From: CAVSRC01 sp963782045
GTDB lineage: Bacteria > Pseudomonadota > Alphaproteobacteria > Rhizobiales > Kaistiaceae
Direction: 5' to 3'
NCBI GenBank assembly: GCA_963782045.1
Contig: CAWAIR010000005.1
Coordinates: forward strand, 183,669-247,668
Length of the DNA: 64,000 nucleotides
Shown here: piece by piece, positions 17,472-24,912 of the stretch
Numbering within the stretch: the first letter of the stretch is position 1
How the letters are laid out: each line of letters opens with the position of its first letter
The notes under the pieces: generated by a model
What the model was told of the DNA's origin: nothing
Databases searched by the model: none
The model's input: the letters and a program-made list of their open reading frames with translations, nothing else
Made by a program: the position numbers and the translations under genes

Positions 17472-18175
17472 TGCCTGCCCCGCCGCTGGCGCGCGTCGAC
17501 TGGCCGACCAGTCACCGCATCATCCGCACCATCTACCCGCCGGTCTGGCTGTTCGAAGACATCGCCGGTCCCGCCGATTGGGAATTGATCGCCGCTGCCG
17601 AGGCCAAGACCAATCCGCGGGCGCGCGACGCGATCGGCAATCTCTCTCTGGTGCCGCCCGCGCGACGGCTCTCCGGAGCGTCGGCGAGTTTGGTGATGGG
17701 CCCGTTCGCCCACGTCTCGCGCGACCGCCCCGGCCGCTTCTCCGACGGCAGCTATGGCGTGTGGTCCTGCGGCGACCGGTTCGAGGTGGCGCTCATGGAG
17801 ACCGCCCACCACTTCGCGCGTTTCATGGCCCGCACGTCGGAGCCGCCGGCCGACGCCCAGTATCGCGAGCTCGTCGCCGGCATCTCGGGGCTCCTGCACG
17901 ACCTCCGCGGCACCGGATACGACGAGTGCCTCGCTCCCGACGACTGGCGTGCCTCCCAGCGGCTGGCCGCCTCGCTCCGCAGGGCCGACGGCGACGGCAT
18001 CGTCTATCCCAGCGTTCGCTGGCCGCAGGGCCAGGCGGCGGCGCTCTTCTGGCCCGACCGCGTGCGCCTGCCGGTCCTGCAAGGCCGCACGCTTCAGTAT
18101 CATTGGGACGGCCAGCGCCTGTCGCGCTACTTCGTCATTGGCGAACGTGAGTGGCGGGCATTGCCCGAGCCATGA
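17471..18175 (+). CDS. RES-domain toxin
   Basis: 234 residues, the normal RES size. The core is recognisable from RIIRTIYPPVWLFEDI (first conserved Arg) and GRFSDGSYGVWSCGDRFEVALMETAHHFARF (the R-x-S, Tyr and Glu active-site set), to the C-terminal LQYHWDGQRLSRYFVIGER. Characterised RES toxins destroy NAD+ (as NAD glycohydrolases or phosphorylases) and cause growth arrest. All the residues I would expect to be catalytic appear intact. It is coupled to the antitoxin by a TGATG junction. Confidence 0.87.
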   Translation: MPAPPLARVDWPTSHRIIRTIYPPVWLFEDIAGPADWELIAAAEAKTNPRARDAIGNLSLVPPARRLSGASASLVMGPFAHVSRDRPGRFSDGSYGVWSCGDRFEVALMETAHHFARFMARTSEPPADAQYRELVAGISGLLHDLRGTGYDECLAPDDWRASQRLAASLRRADGDGIVYPSVRWPQGQAAALFWPDRVRLPVLQGRTLQYHWDGQRLSRYFVIGEREWRALPEP

Positions 18176-18196
18176 GGACGATGGAGACCGCCTGAC

Positions 18197-19048
18197 ATGA
18201 CCACCCTCGATCCCCGTCTCCACGCCTTCCGTCCTGACCTCGCCGACGCCCGGCTGAAGGGCACGGTCGAGGCCGCGCGCTTCGTCGAGGGGCAGGCGCG
18301 CCGGGTCGCCGCCGCGGCGGCGCCGATCAAGCGGACCCCGCGCTCCGACGCCGGGCTGGAGAGCGAGGCGCTGTTCGGCGAAACCGTCGTCGTCTTCGAG
18401 GACGGCGCCGAGGGCTGGTCGTGGGGCCAGCTCGAAACCGACTCCTATGTCGGCTACGTGCCCACCGATGCGCTTGTCGCCGAGGCGGCGGAACCGACCC
18501 ATCGCGTCACGGCGCTGCGCACCTTCCTCTATCCCGGCCCCGACCTGAAGCTCCCGGCCCGCGCCTGCCTGTCGCTCGGGAGCCGCCTGGCGCTGGCCGG
18601 GACGGCCGAGACGCGCGGCACGACCTATCGCCTGCTCGCCGGCGGCGAAGGTGCCGTCGTGGCACGTCATGTCGTGCCGGTCGATGCGCCGCCCGAAAGA
18701 GACTTCGTCGCCATCGCCGAGCGTTTCCTCGGCACGCCCTATCTCTGGGGCGGGCGCACCTCGATCGGCCTCGACTGTTCCGGCCTTGTGCAACTGTCCC
18801 TGATGGTGGCCGGCCATTCCGCGCCGCGCGACACCGACCTGCAGGAGGCGATGATCGGCGACGCGGTGGAGGAGGGCGCAGCGCTCCGCCGCGGCGATCT
18901 CGTCTTCTGGCCCGGTCATGTCGCTGTCATGATCGACGGCGAAACCATGGTCCACGCCAGCGGCTTCCAGATGGCGGTGGTCATCGAGCCGCTCGCCGAT
19001 GCGGTCGCCCGCATCGGCCCGGTTCGCAGCGCCCGCCGGCTCGGCTGA
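18197..19048 (+). CDS. NlpC/P60 family peptidoglycan hydrolase
   Basis: 283 residues. Two SH3-like segments (residues about 45-95 and 100-160) precede the NlpC/P60 domain: PYLWGGRTSIGLDCSGLVQL holds the catalytic Cys, GDLVFWPGHVAVMID the catalytic His, and TMVHASGFQM the third polar residue. The type resembles DPP6-like gamma-D-glutamyl peptidases that cut stem peptides during recycling. No clear signal peptide is visible, which suits a cytoplasmic recycling role next to an aminopeptidase. The gene follows the RES toxin by 21 bases. Confidence 0.9.
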   Translation: MTTLDPRLHAFRPDLADARLKGTVEAARFVEGQARRVAAAAAPIKRTPRSDAGLESEALFGETVVVFEDGAEGWSWGQLETDSYVGYVPTDALVAEAAEPTHRVTALRTFLYPGPDLKLPARACLSLGSRLALAGTAETRGTTYRLLAGGEGAVVARHVVPVDAPPERDFVAIAERFLGTPYLWGGRTSIGLDCSGLVQLSLMVAGHSAPRDTDLQEAMIGDAVEEGAALRRGDLVFWPGHVAVMIDGETMVHASGFQMAVVIEPLADAVARIGPVRSARRLG

Positions 19049-19070
19049 GCCTGGACGCGGTTCGTCCGCC

Positions 19071-19151
19071 TCAGTGGAAGGCGCCGACGAGATAGAGAAG
19101 AATGATCACGGGAATCGGTATGCCAAGCACCCACAGCAGAACGGCGCGCAT
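19071..19151 (-). CDS. 26-residue single-pass membrane protein
   Basis: A tiny gene below usual length limits: MRAVLLWVLGIPIPVIILLY then LVGAFH. The start at 19151 is preceded by an excellent AAGGAG ribosome site eight bases upstream, and the peptide is almost wholly a transmembrane helix with a double-proline kink. Very similar short proteins occur widely in Rhizobiales as unnamed membrane peptides. The function is unknown. It lies alone between the NlpC/P60 and GhrA-like genes. Confidence 0.7.
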   Translation of the reverse strand: MRAVLLWVLGIPIPVIILLYLVGAFH

Positions 19152-19267
19152 GGTCGTCTCCTTCTGACGTGAACGGTGCGGATAAACCCCCCGCCGGCCC
19201 CGCGGGTTCCATCCCCTCCGGGCAGGGGTGAAGACGTTCACAACCCGAAGCGAGATCGGCGGCTTGC

Positions 19268-20218
19268 TCAGTAGCCGGCCTTGCGGTCCACCACGTTGGT
19301 CAGCGGTGCGCCCGCCTCGAAGTTGGTGATCTCTCTCAGCAGGGCCGGCACCAGCGCCGCCGGCGCGCTCGCCGCGGCGACATGCGGCGTGATCACCACG
19401 GTGTCCATGCCCCACAGCGGGCTCGCGCGATCAAGCGGCTCCGTCTCGAACACGTCGAGGCTGGCACCGGCGAGGACGCCGCTCTCCAGCGCGGCGACGA
19501 TGTCGGCTTCGACCTGCAATCCGCCGCGTCCGCCATTGATCAGCACCGGCATGCCGGGCAGACCGCTCCGGGCGAGCTTCTCGAACAGCGGCATGGCAAG
19601 AATGCCGCGCGTCTCTGCGGTCAGCGGCAGCAGGCAGACCAGGATGTCGGTGCGCTTGAGAAACGCTTCGAGCCCTTGACGCCCGGCGAAGCTCTCGATG
19701 CCGGGCACCGGGGAGCCATGCCGGCTCCAGCCGGCGACGCGGAAGCCGAGGGCAGAGAGCGCCTTCGCCGAAGCCCGCCCGAGCACGCCCATGCCCATGA
19801 TGCCGACGCGCACCGCGTGCGCCGCCGGCTGGGACCGCTCCCGCCACAGGTGCTCGCGCTGCTGCCGGTCGTAGAGCCGCTGCCGGCGATGGTGGATGAG
19901 CACCTGCAGCACCACCCATTCGGTCATGCGCTCGGTCAAATCGGGATCGACCACGCGCACGATCGGCACGTCCGGCAGGTCCTTGCGGAAGATGAGATGA
20001 TCGACCCCGGCGCCGAGCGACAGGATCGCCTTGAGGTTGGCGAGGTCGGCGAAGGCACCTGGCGGCGGCTTCCATGCCAACGCATAGGCGACCCGCTCAG
20101 GCTCCGGCACGTCGGGCCAGACGAAGATCGGCCGCAGCGGATCGCGGGCCTTGACCGCGGCTATCCACGGCACCGGGTCCCACACCGTCATGGCGAACAG
20201 GATCGCCGGCTTGCTCAT
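19268..20218 (-). CDS. Glyoxylate/hydroxypyruvate reductase A-type D-2-hydroxyacid dehydrogenase
   Basis: 316 residues, typical of the GhrA branch. The NAD(P)-binding loop is VGIMGMGVLGRASAKALSALGF (GxGxxG, about residue 139-160). The catalytic Arg region is LINGGRGGL, and the Glu/His pair follows in FETEPL and ITPHVAAAS. It reduces glyoxylate or hydroxypyruvate in the cytoplasm using NADPH. The gene stands alone on the minus strand, preceded by a palindromic repeat. Confidence 0.88.
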   Translation of the reverse strand: MSKPAILFAMTVWDPVPWIAAVKARDPLRPIFVWPDVPEPERVAYALAWKPPPGAFADLANLKAILSLGAGVDHLIFRKDLPDVPIVRVVDPDLTERMTEWVVLQVLIHHRRQRLYDRQQREHLWRERSQPAAHAVRVGIMGMGVLGRASAKALSALGFRVAGWSRHGSPVPGIESFAGRQGLEAFLKRTDILVCLLPLTAETRGILAMPLFEKLARSGLPGMPVLINGGRGGLQVEADIVAALESGVLAGASLDVFETEPLDRASPLWGMDTVVITPHVAAASAPAALVPALLREITNFEAGAPLTNVVDRKAGY

Positions 20219-20285
20219 GGCGTTGCTCGACTCGCAGTGCGGGGCAATTGGTTAAGCCGCGCCCTTGGACGCGGCGCCCGCCGTA

Positions 20286-20332
20286 TTCGTCCCCTCTCCC
20301 CTTGCGGGAGAGGGACAGGGAGAGGGGTCATG
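20286..20332. repeat. CCTCTCCC-type intergenic palindrome
   Basis: CCCCTCTCCCCTTGCGGGAGAGGGACAGGGAGAGGGG forms a strong hairpin followed by a second purine arm. It belongs to the repeat family found at eight or more other places in this window. It lies between the GhrA-like gene and the end of yejF and may stop transcription of the yej operon. Confidence 0.7.
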
Positions 20333-20383
20333 GCACGGCCCAGCCTGCGCCCCCAAATTCGGGAGAAGCCAAGCATCGGCTTG

Positions 20384-22012
20384 CTACTGCGCCACCACGC
20401 CTTCCGGCGCCACGGCGATGTCGAAGGCGGCCGCCATCAGCGCCCGGGTGTAGTCGGTCCTCGGATTCTCGAAGACCTCGACAGCGTGGCCCTGTTCCAC
20501 GACCACGCCGTTGCGCATCACCAGGATATCGTTGGCCAGCGCCCGCACCACCTTCAGGTCGTGGCTGATGAACAGATAGGCGAGGTCGTGCCGCCGTTGC
20601 AGATCGCGCAACAGATCGACCACCTGCGCCTGCACGCTCATGTCGAGCGCCGAGGTCGGCTCGTCGAGCATGACGAACTCCGGCTCCAGCACCATCGCGC
20701 GGGCGACCGCGACACGCTGTCGTTGCCCCCCCGAGAACTCGTGCGGATAGCGGTTGCGCGTCGCCGGGTCGAGGCCGACCTCCTCCAGCGCCAAGGCCAC
20801 CCGCCGGTCGCGGTCGGCCGCCGAGATGGTCGGCGCGTGCACCTTCAGTCCCTCGCCGACGATGTCGGCGACCGACATGCGCGGGGAAAGCGAGCCGTAG
20901 GGGTCCTGGAAGACGATCTGCATGGCCCGGCGCAGCGGTCGCATCTGCTTGAAGCTGCGTCCGTTGATCCCCTGGCCGAGAAAGGCGATGCGGCCTTCCG
21001 ACGAGATCAGGCGCATGAGTGCCAGGCCGAGCGTGGTCTTGCCCGAGCCGCTCTCGCCGACCACGCCCAGCGTCTGCCCGCGCCTGACCGTCACGTCGAT
21101 GCCGTCCACCGCCTTGATGTGGCCGACCGTCTTGCGCAGGAAGCCGCGCCGGATGGGAAACCAGACCTTGAGCTTGTCGGCCTCCATCACCACCGGCGCC
21201 CCCGGGTCCGGCTTCGGCGGGTCGCCTTTCGGCTCGGCCGCCAGCAGGTGGCGGGTATAGGCGTGCTGCGGATGGGCGAAGATTCCCTCGGTCGGTCCCT
21301 GCTCGACGATGTGGCCGCCGGTCATCACGCACACATGGCTGGCGAAGTTGCGCACGATGCCGAGATCGTGGGTGATGAACAGCATCGCCATGCCGGTCTG
21401 CCGCCGGAGGTCGGCAAGCAGCCGGAGGATCTGCGCCTGCACCGTCACGTCGAGCGCGGTGGTCGGTTCGTCGGCGATCAGGAGGTCCGGCTCGTTGGCG
21501 AGCGCCATGGCGATCATCACGCGCTGGCGCTGGCCGCCGGAGAGCTGGTGGGGGTAGGCGGAAAGCCGGCTCTCTGCTTCGCGGATGCCGACCTGTTGCA
21601 ACAGCTCCAGCGTGCGCTTGCGCGCCGCGGTCTCGGAGAGGCCGCGATGCACCTTCATCACCTCGCTCACCTGCCGCTCGATCGTGTGCAGCGGGTTGAG
21701 CGAGGTCATCGGCTCCTGGAAGATGATGCCGATCTCGCCGCCGCGCACCGCCCGCAGCTCCTTGTCGGGAGCAGTCAGCAGGTCCTTGCCCTTGAAGTGG
21801 ATTTCGCCCGCCGGGTGGATCGCCGAAGGCGGCAGCAGGCGCATCACCGAGAGCGCCGTCACCGACTTGCCGGAGCCGCTCTCGCCGACCAGCGCCATGG
21901 TCTCGCCCTTGGCGATGTCGAAGGTCGCTCCCTCGACCGCCATGGTCGTCGCGCCGCCCTGCTGGAAGGCGACGCCGAGGTTCTTGACCGAGAGGAGGGG
22001 CGAGCCGGTCAC
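20384..22012 (-). CDS. yejF: Peptide ABC transporter ATP-binding protein, two ATPase domains (YejF)
   Basis: 542 residues from a GTG start. Two complete ABC cassettes are present: Walker A GESGSGKS and GESGSGKT, signatures LSGGQRQRVMIAMALA and FSGGQRQRVAVARAMV, and Walker B LLIADEP and FVMLDEP. Each has the oligopeptide-type C-terminal extension (HPQHAYTRHLL; NPRTDYTRALM). It energises uptake of peptides such as microcin C-like compounds through YejBE. The GTG overlaps the stop of the small secreted-protein gene upstream, so it is translationally coupled and last in the operon. Confidence 0.92.
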   Translation of the reverse strand: MTGSPLLSVKNLGVAFQQGGATTMAVEGATFDIAKGETMALVGESGSGKSVTALSVMRLLPPSAIHPAGEIHFKGKDLLTAPDKELRAVRGGEIGIIFQEPMTSLNPLHTIERQVSEVMKVHRGLSETAARKRTLELLQQVGIREAESRLSAYPHQLSGGQRQRVMIAMALANEPDLLIADEPTTALDVTVQAQILRLLADLRRQTGMAMLFITHDLGIVRNFASHVCVMTGGHIVEQGPTEGIFAHPQHAYTRHLLAAEPKGDPPKPDPGAPVVMEADKLKVWFPIRRGFLRKTVGHIKAVDGIDVTVRRGQTLGVVGESGSGKTTLGLALMRLISSEGRIAFLGQGINGRSFKQMRPLRRAMQIVFQDPYGSLSPRMSVADIVGEGLKVHAPTISAADRDRRVALALEEVGLDPATRNRYPHEFSGGQRQRVAVARAMVLEPEFVMLDEPTSALDMSVQAQVVDLLRDLQRRHDLAYLFISHDLKVVRALANDILVMRNGVVVEQGHAVEVFENPRTDYTRALMAAAFDIAVAPEGVVAQ

Positions 22013-22332
22013 AGCCCCGTCCCCGAATGCTCGCACTTGCCCCCGGTCTGCACCATGCGGGCGTCGAAATAGTCGAAGCAGCGGGCGAAGTCGCCGAGCT
22101 GGTTCACCCACAGCGTCACCACCGCCTGGCGCCCGTCCGGCCACGACATCGTCGCCATCGACAGGAACTTCCAGCCGTCGCGGGCCAGCGACGCCGACGA
22201 GGCCTGCTGGTCGAAGCCCCATATGCCGTAGCCGTCTTCACTCCTGCCGGCGCTCTCGCGTTCGTCGGCGGCCAGCGCCGGCTGGGCGGCGAGGAAGGCG
22301 AGGGCAGCAAGCGCCGGTCGAACGATGCTCAT
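22009..22332 (-). CDS. Small secreted protein of unknown function inside the yej operon
   Basis: 107 residues with a clear signal peptide (MSIVRPALAALAFLAAQPALA, cut before ADE). The mature part of about 85 residues has two cysteines (FARCFDYF and GGKCEHSG) and several aromatics. I do not recognise a family. The start overlaps the yejE stop (ATGA) and its own stop overlaps the yejF start, so it is expressed as part of the transporter operon. A periplasmic accessory role is possible but unproven. Confidence 0.75.
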   Translation of the reverse strand: MSIVRPALAALAFLAAQPALAADERESAGRSEDGYGIWGFDQQASSASLARDGWKFLSMATMSWPDGRQAVVTLWVNQLGDFARCFDYFDARMVQTGGKCEHSGTGL

Positions 22333-23516
22333 GCAAAGGCCTTCCGTGGGTCGAATGCGTCGCGCACCGCCTCGCCGACGAAGATCAGCAGCGACAGCAT
22401 CAGCGAGATGACGAAGAAGCCGGTCAGCCCGAGCCACGGCGCGTGGATGTTGTCCTTGCCCTGCGCCAGCAGTTCGCCGAGCGACGGCGAGCCCGGCGGC
22501 AGGCCGAAGCCGAGGAAGTCGAGCGAGGTCAGCGTGGTGATCGAGCCGTTGAGGATGAAGGGCAGGAAGGTCAGCGTCGCCACCATGGCGTTGGGCAGGA
22601 GGTGGCGGAACATGATGGTGAGGTTGCCTACCCCCAGCGCCCGCGCCGCGTTGACGTATTCGAAGTTGCGCCCGCGCAGGAATTCGGCCCTGACCACGCC
22701 GACCAGCGCCACCCAGGAGAACAGCAGGAGAATGCCGAGCAGCACCCAGAAGCTCGGCGCGATCACCGACGAGATGATGAGTAGCAGGTAGAGCGAGGGA
22801 ATCGCCGTCCAGATCTCGATGAAGCGCTGGAAGCCGAGATCGATCCAGCCGCCGAAATAGCCCTGCACGGCGCCAGCCATTACGCCGATGATCGACGAGA
22901 TGATGGCCAGCGTCAGCCCGAACTCGACCGAGATGCGGAAGCCGTAGATCAGGCGCGCCACCACGTCGCGTGCCTGGTCGTCGGTGCCCAGCCAGTTCCA
23001 GTTGCCGATCGTGCAGTTGGGATCATTGATGCCGTCCGGGTAGGCCGAGCAGCGCTGCTCGAGCGACATCGTCCACCACGGTGGCGCCGGCGCCGGCGTC
23101 GGGATCTCGTTGTTGACGGTGCGGTAGGAGTAGCGGATCGGCGGCCAGATCATCCAGCCGTTGGAATTGATCTCGTTCTGCACGAACGGGTCGCGATAAT
23201 CGGTGGTCGCCAGGAACCCGCCGAACTTCGATTCCGGATAGTCGGTGAGGACCGGGAACAGGATCTCGCCCTTGTAGGAGACGATCAGCGGCCGGTCGTT
23301 GGCGATGACGTTGGCCAGCAGCGACAGGCCGAAGAGCACCAGGAAGATCCAGAACGACCAGTATCCGCGCTTGTTGCGCTTGAAGTTCTCCAGCCGCCGC
23401 CGGTTGATCGGCGACAGCGTGAACAGGCGCCGCGGCGGCGGCTGCTCCTCGCCGGGCAGCGGCTCGATCGTCTCGTAGCCGGCGTCCTCCAGCCTGTGCT
23501 CGAGCTTCGTGTCCAA
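22329..23516 (-). CDS. yejE: Peptide ABC transporter permease YejE
   Basis: 395 residues, with the long N-terminal region and large periplasmic loop (residues about 75-185) typical of YejE. Six hydrophobic segments and the permease EAA-like loop (VNAARALGVGNLTIMFRHLLPNAM) are present. The conserved opening RRLFTLSPINRRRLENFKRNKRGYWSFWIF identifies the YejE branch. It forms the inner-membrane channel with YejB. The gene directly follows yejB with no gap. Confidence 0.94.
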   Translation of the reverse strand: MDTKLEHRLEDAGYETIEPLPGEEQPPPRRLFTLSPINRRRLENFKRNKRGYWSFWIFLVLFGLSLLANVIANDRPLIVSYKGEILFPVLTDYPESKFGGFLATTDYRDPFVQNEINSNGWMIWPPIRYSYRTVNNEIPTPAPAPPWWTMSLEQRCSAYPDGINDPNCTIGNWNWLGTDDQARDVVARLIYGFRISVEFGLTLAIISSIIGVMAGAVQGYFGGWIDLGFQRFIEIWTAIPSLYLLLIISSVIAPSFWVLLGILLLFSWVALVGVVRAEFLRGRNFEYVNAARALGVGNLTIMFRHLLPNAMVATLTFLPFILNGSITTLTSLDFLGFGLPPGSPSLGELLAQGKDNIHAPWLGLTGFFVISLMLSLLIFVGEAVRDAFDPRKAFA

Positions 23517-24632
23517 TCACACCTCGCGCGTCTCGAAGTCGATCCTCGGATCGATCCAGGTATAGGTGAGGTCGGAGATCAGGTTCACCGCCAGCCCCAT
23601 CAGCGAGAAGATGTAGAGGTTGGCGAAGACCACCGGATAGTCGCGGTTGAGCACCGATTCGAAGGAGAGCAGGCCGAGCCCGTCGAGCGAGAAGATCGTT
23701 TCGATCAGCAGCGAGCCGGTGAAGAAGGCGCTGATGAAGGCACCGGGGAAGCCGGCGATGACGATCAGCATGGCGTTGCGGAAGACGTGGCCGTAGAGCA
23801 CCTGCCGCTCGGTCAAGCCCTTGGCCCGCGCCGTCATCACGTATTGCTTGCGGATCTCATCGAGGAACGAGTTCTTGGTGAGCAGCGTCGTGGTGGCGAA
23901 GGCGGAGAGCGCCATGGCGGTCAGCGGCAGCGCCAGGTGCCAGAAATAGTCGAGGATCTTCTGCGGCCAGGGCAGGCTGGCCCAGTTGTCGGAGACCAGC
24001 CCGCGCAAGGGGAAGAGGTCGAGGAAGGAGCCGCCGGCGAAGAGCACGATCAACAGGATGGCGAACAGGAAGCCGGGGATGGCGTAGCCGACCACGATCA
24101 CGCCGCTCGTCCAGATGTCGAAGCGCGAGCCGTCCTTGACCGCCTTGCGGATGCCGAGCGGGATGGAGATAAGGTAGGAGAGCAGCGTCATCCACAGCCC
24201 GAGCGAGATCGATACGGGGAGCTTCTCGCTGATCAGCTTGAGCACGCTGATGTCGCGAAAATAGCTCTGGCCGAAGTCGAAGCGGGCGTAGTTCCACAGC
24301 ATCAGCCCGAAGCGCTCCAGCGGCGGCTTGTCGAAGCCGAACTGCTTCTCCAGCGACTTGATGAATTCCGGGTCGAGCCCCTGGGCGCCGCGGTATTTCG
24401 AGGTCACCTCGTCGCCGCCGCCGCTGCCCTGGGTGTTGCTGCCGGTGCCGGCGAAGTCGCCGCCGCCCCCGGTGATGCGCGCGGTCGCCGAAACGTCCGT
24501 CCCCTGAAGCTGCGCGATGATGCGCTCGATCGGCCCGCCCGGCGCGAACTGCACCACGGCGAAGCTGATCGCCATGATGCCGACGATGGTCGGGATGATG
24601 AGCAGGATGCGGCGGAGGATATAGGCGCCCAT
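23517..24632 (-). CDS. yejB: Peptide ABC transporter permease YejB
   Basis: 371 residues with six membrane helices. It opens with MGAYILRRILLIIPTIVGIMAISFAVVQFAPGGP, the DppB/YejB signature, and has an EAA loop (YVMTARAKGLTERQVLYGHVFRNAM). A Gly/Gly/Ser-rich insert around residues 55-75 (GGGGDFAGTGSNTQGSGGG) is typical of alphaproteobacterial YejB. It is the channel partner of YejE. A 280-base repeat-filled gap separates it from the upstream binding-protein genes. Confidence 0.94.
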   Translation of the reverse strand: MGAYILRRILLIIPTIVGIMAISFAVVQFAPGGPIERIIAQLQGTDVSATARITGGGGDFAGTGSNTQGSGGGDEVTSKYRGAQGLDPEFIKSLEKQFGFDKPPLERFGLMLWNYARFDFGQSYFRDISVLKLISEKLPVSISLGLWMTLLSYLISIPLGIRKAVKDGSRFDIWTSGVIVVGYAIPGFLFAILLIVLFAGGSFLDLFPLRGLVSDNWASLPWPQKILDYFWHLALPLTAMALSAFATTTLLTKNSFLDEIRKQYVMTARAKGLTERQVLYGHVFRNAMLIVIAGFPGAFISAFFTGSLLIETIFSLDGLGLLSFESVLNRDYPVVFANLYIFSLMGLAVNLISDLTYTWIDPRIDFETREV

Positions 24633-24912
24633 GCTCGCTCAGCCCGCGCTTGCCACGTGGAAATGCAATTCCGTATCCCCCTCTCCCCTTGTGGGAGAGG
24701 GCTGTTTCTCTTGGCGAAGCGAAGCAAGCCTAGAGAAACAGGGTGAGGGGTACGGCAACGAGCCAGTGGTCCTGGGCGATACCCCTCGCCCGGATTTCCC
24801 AAGCCGGTTTGCTGGCGCAAACCAGGGAAATCCGACCTCCCCCACAAAAAGGGGGGAGGCGGCAGGAACCGCAGAAGCACCGGAAGACGGGGAGTGCAGC
24901 ATCGTTGCTTGC
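24633..24912. repeat. Two palindromic repeat copies between yejA2 and yejB
   Basis: 24675-24751 is a nested palindrome: CCCTCTCCCCTTGTGGGAGAGGG, then the arm CTGTTTCTCTTGGCG pairing with CTAGAGAAACAG, then GGTGAGGGG. 24781-24862 has a second hairpin in which GGATTTCCC...GGGAAATCC encloses CCGGTTTGCTGGCGCAAACC. No gene was found here. The repeats may reduce readthrough or set mRNA stability between the binding proteins and the permeases. Confidence 0.7.

Noticed and set aside
19382..22072. An 896-codon open frame on the plus strand
   Set aside because: It is the mirror of the GhrA-like and yejF genes; the amino-acid composition is that of antisense GC-rich frames and there is no ribosome site.
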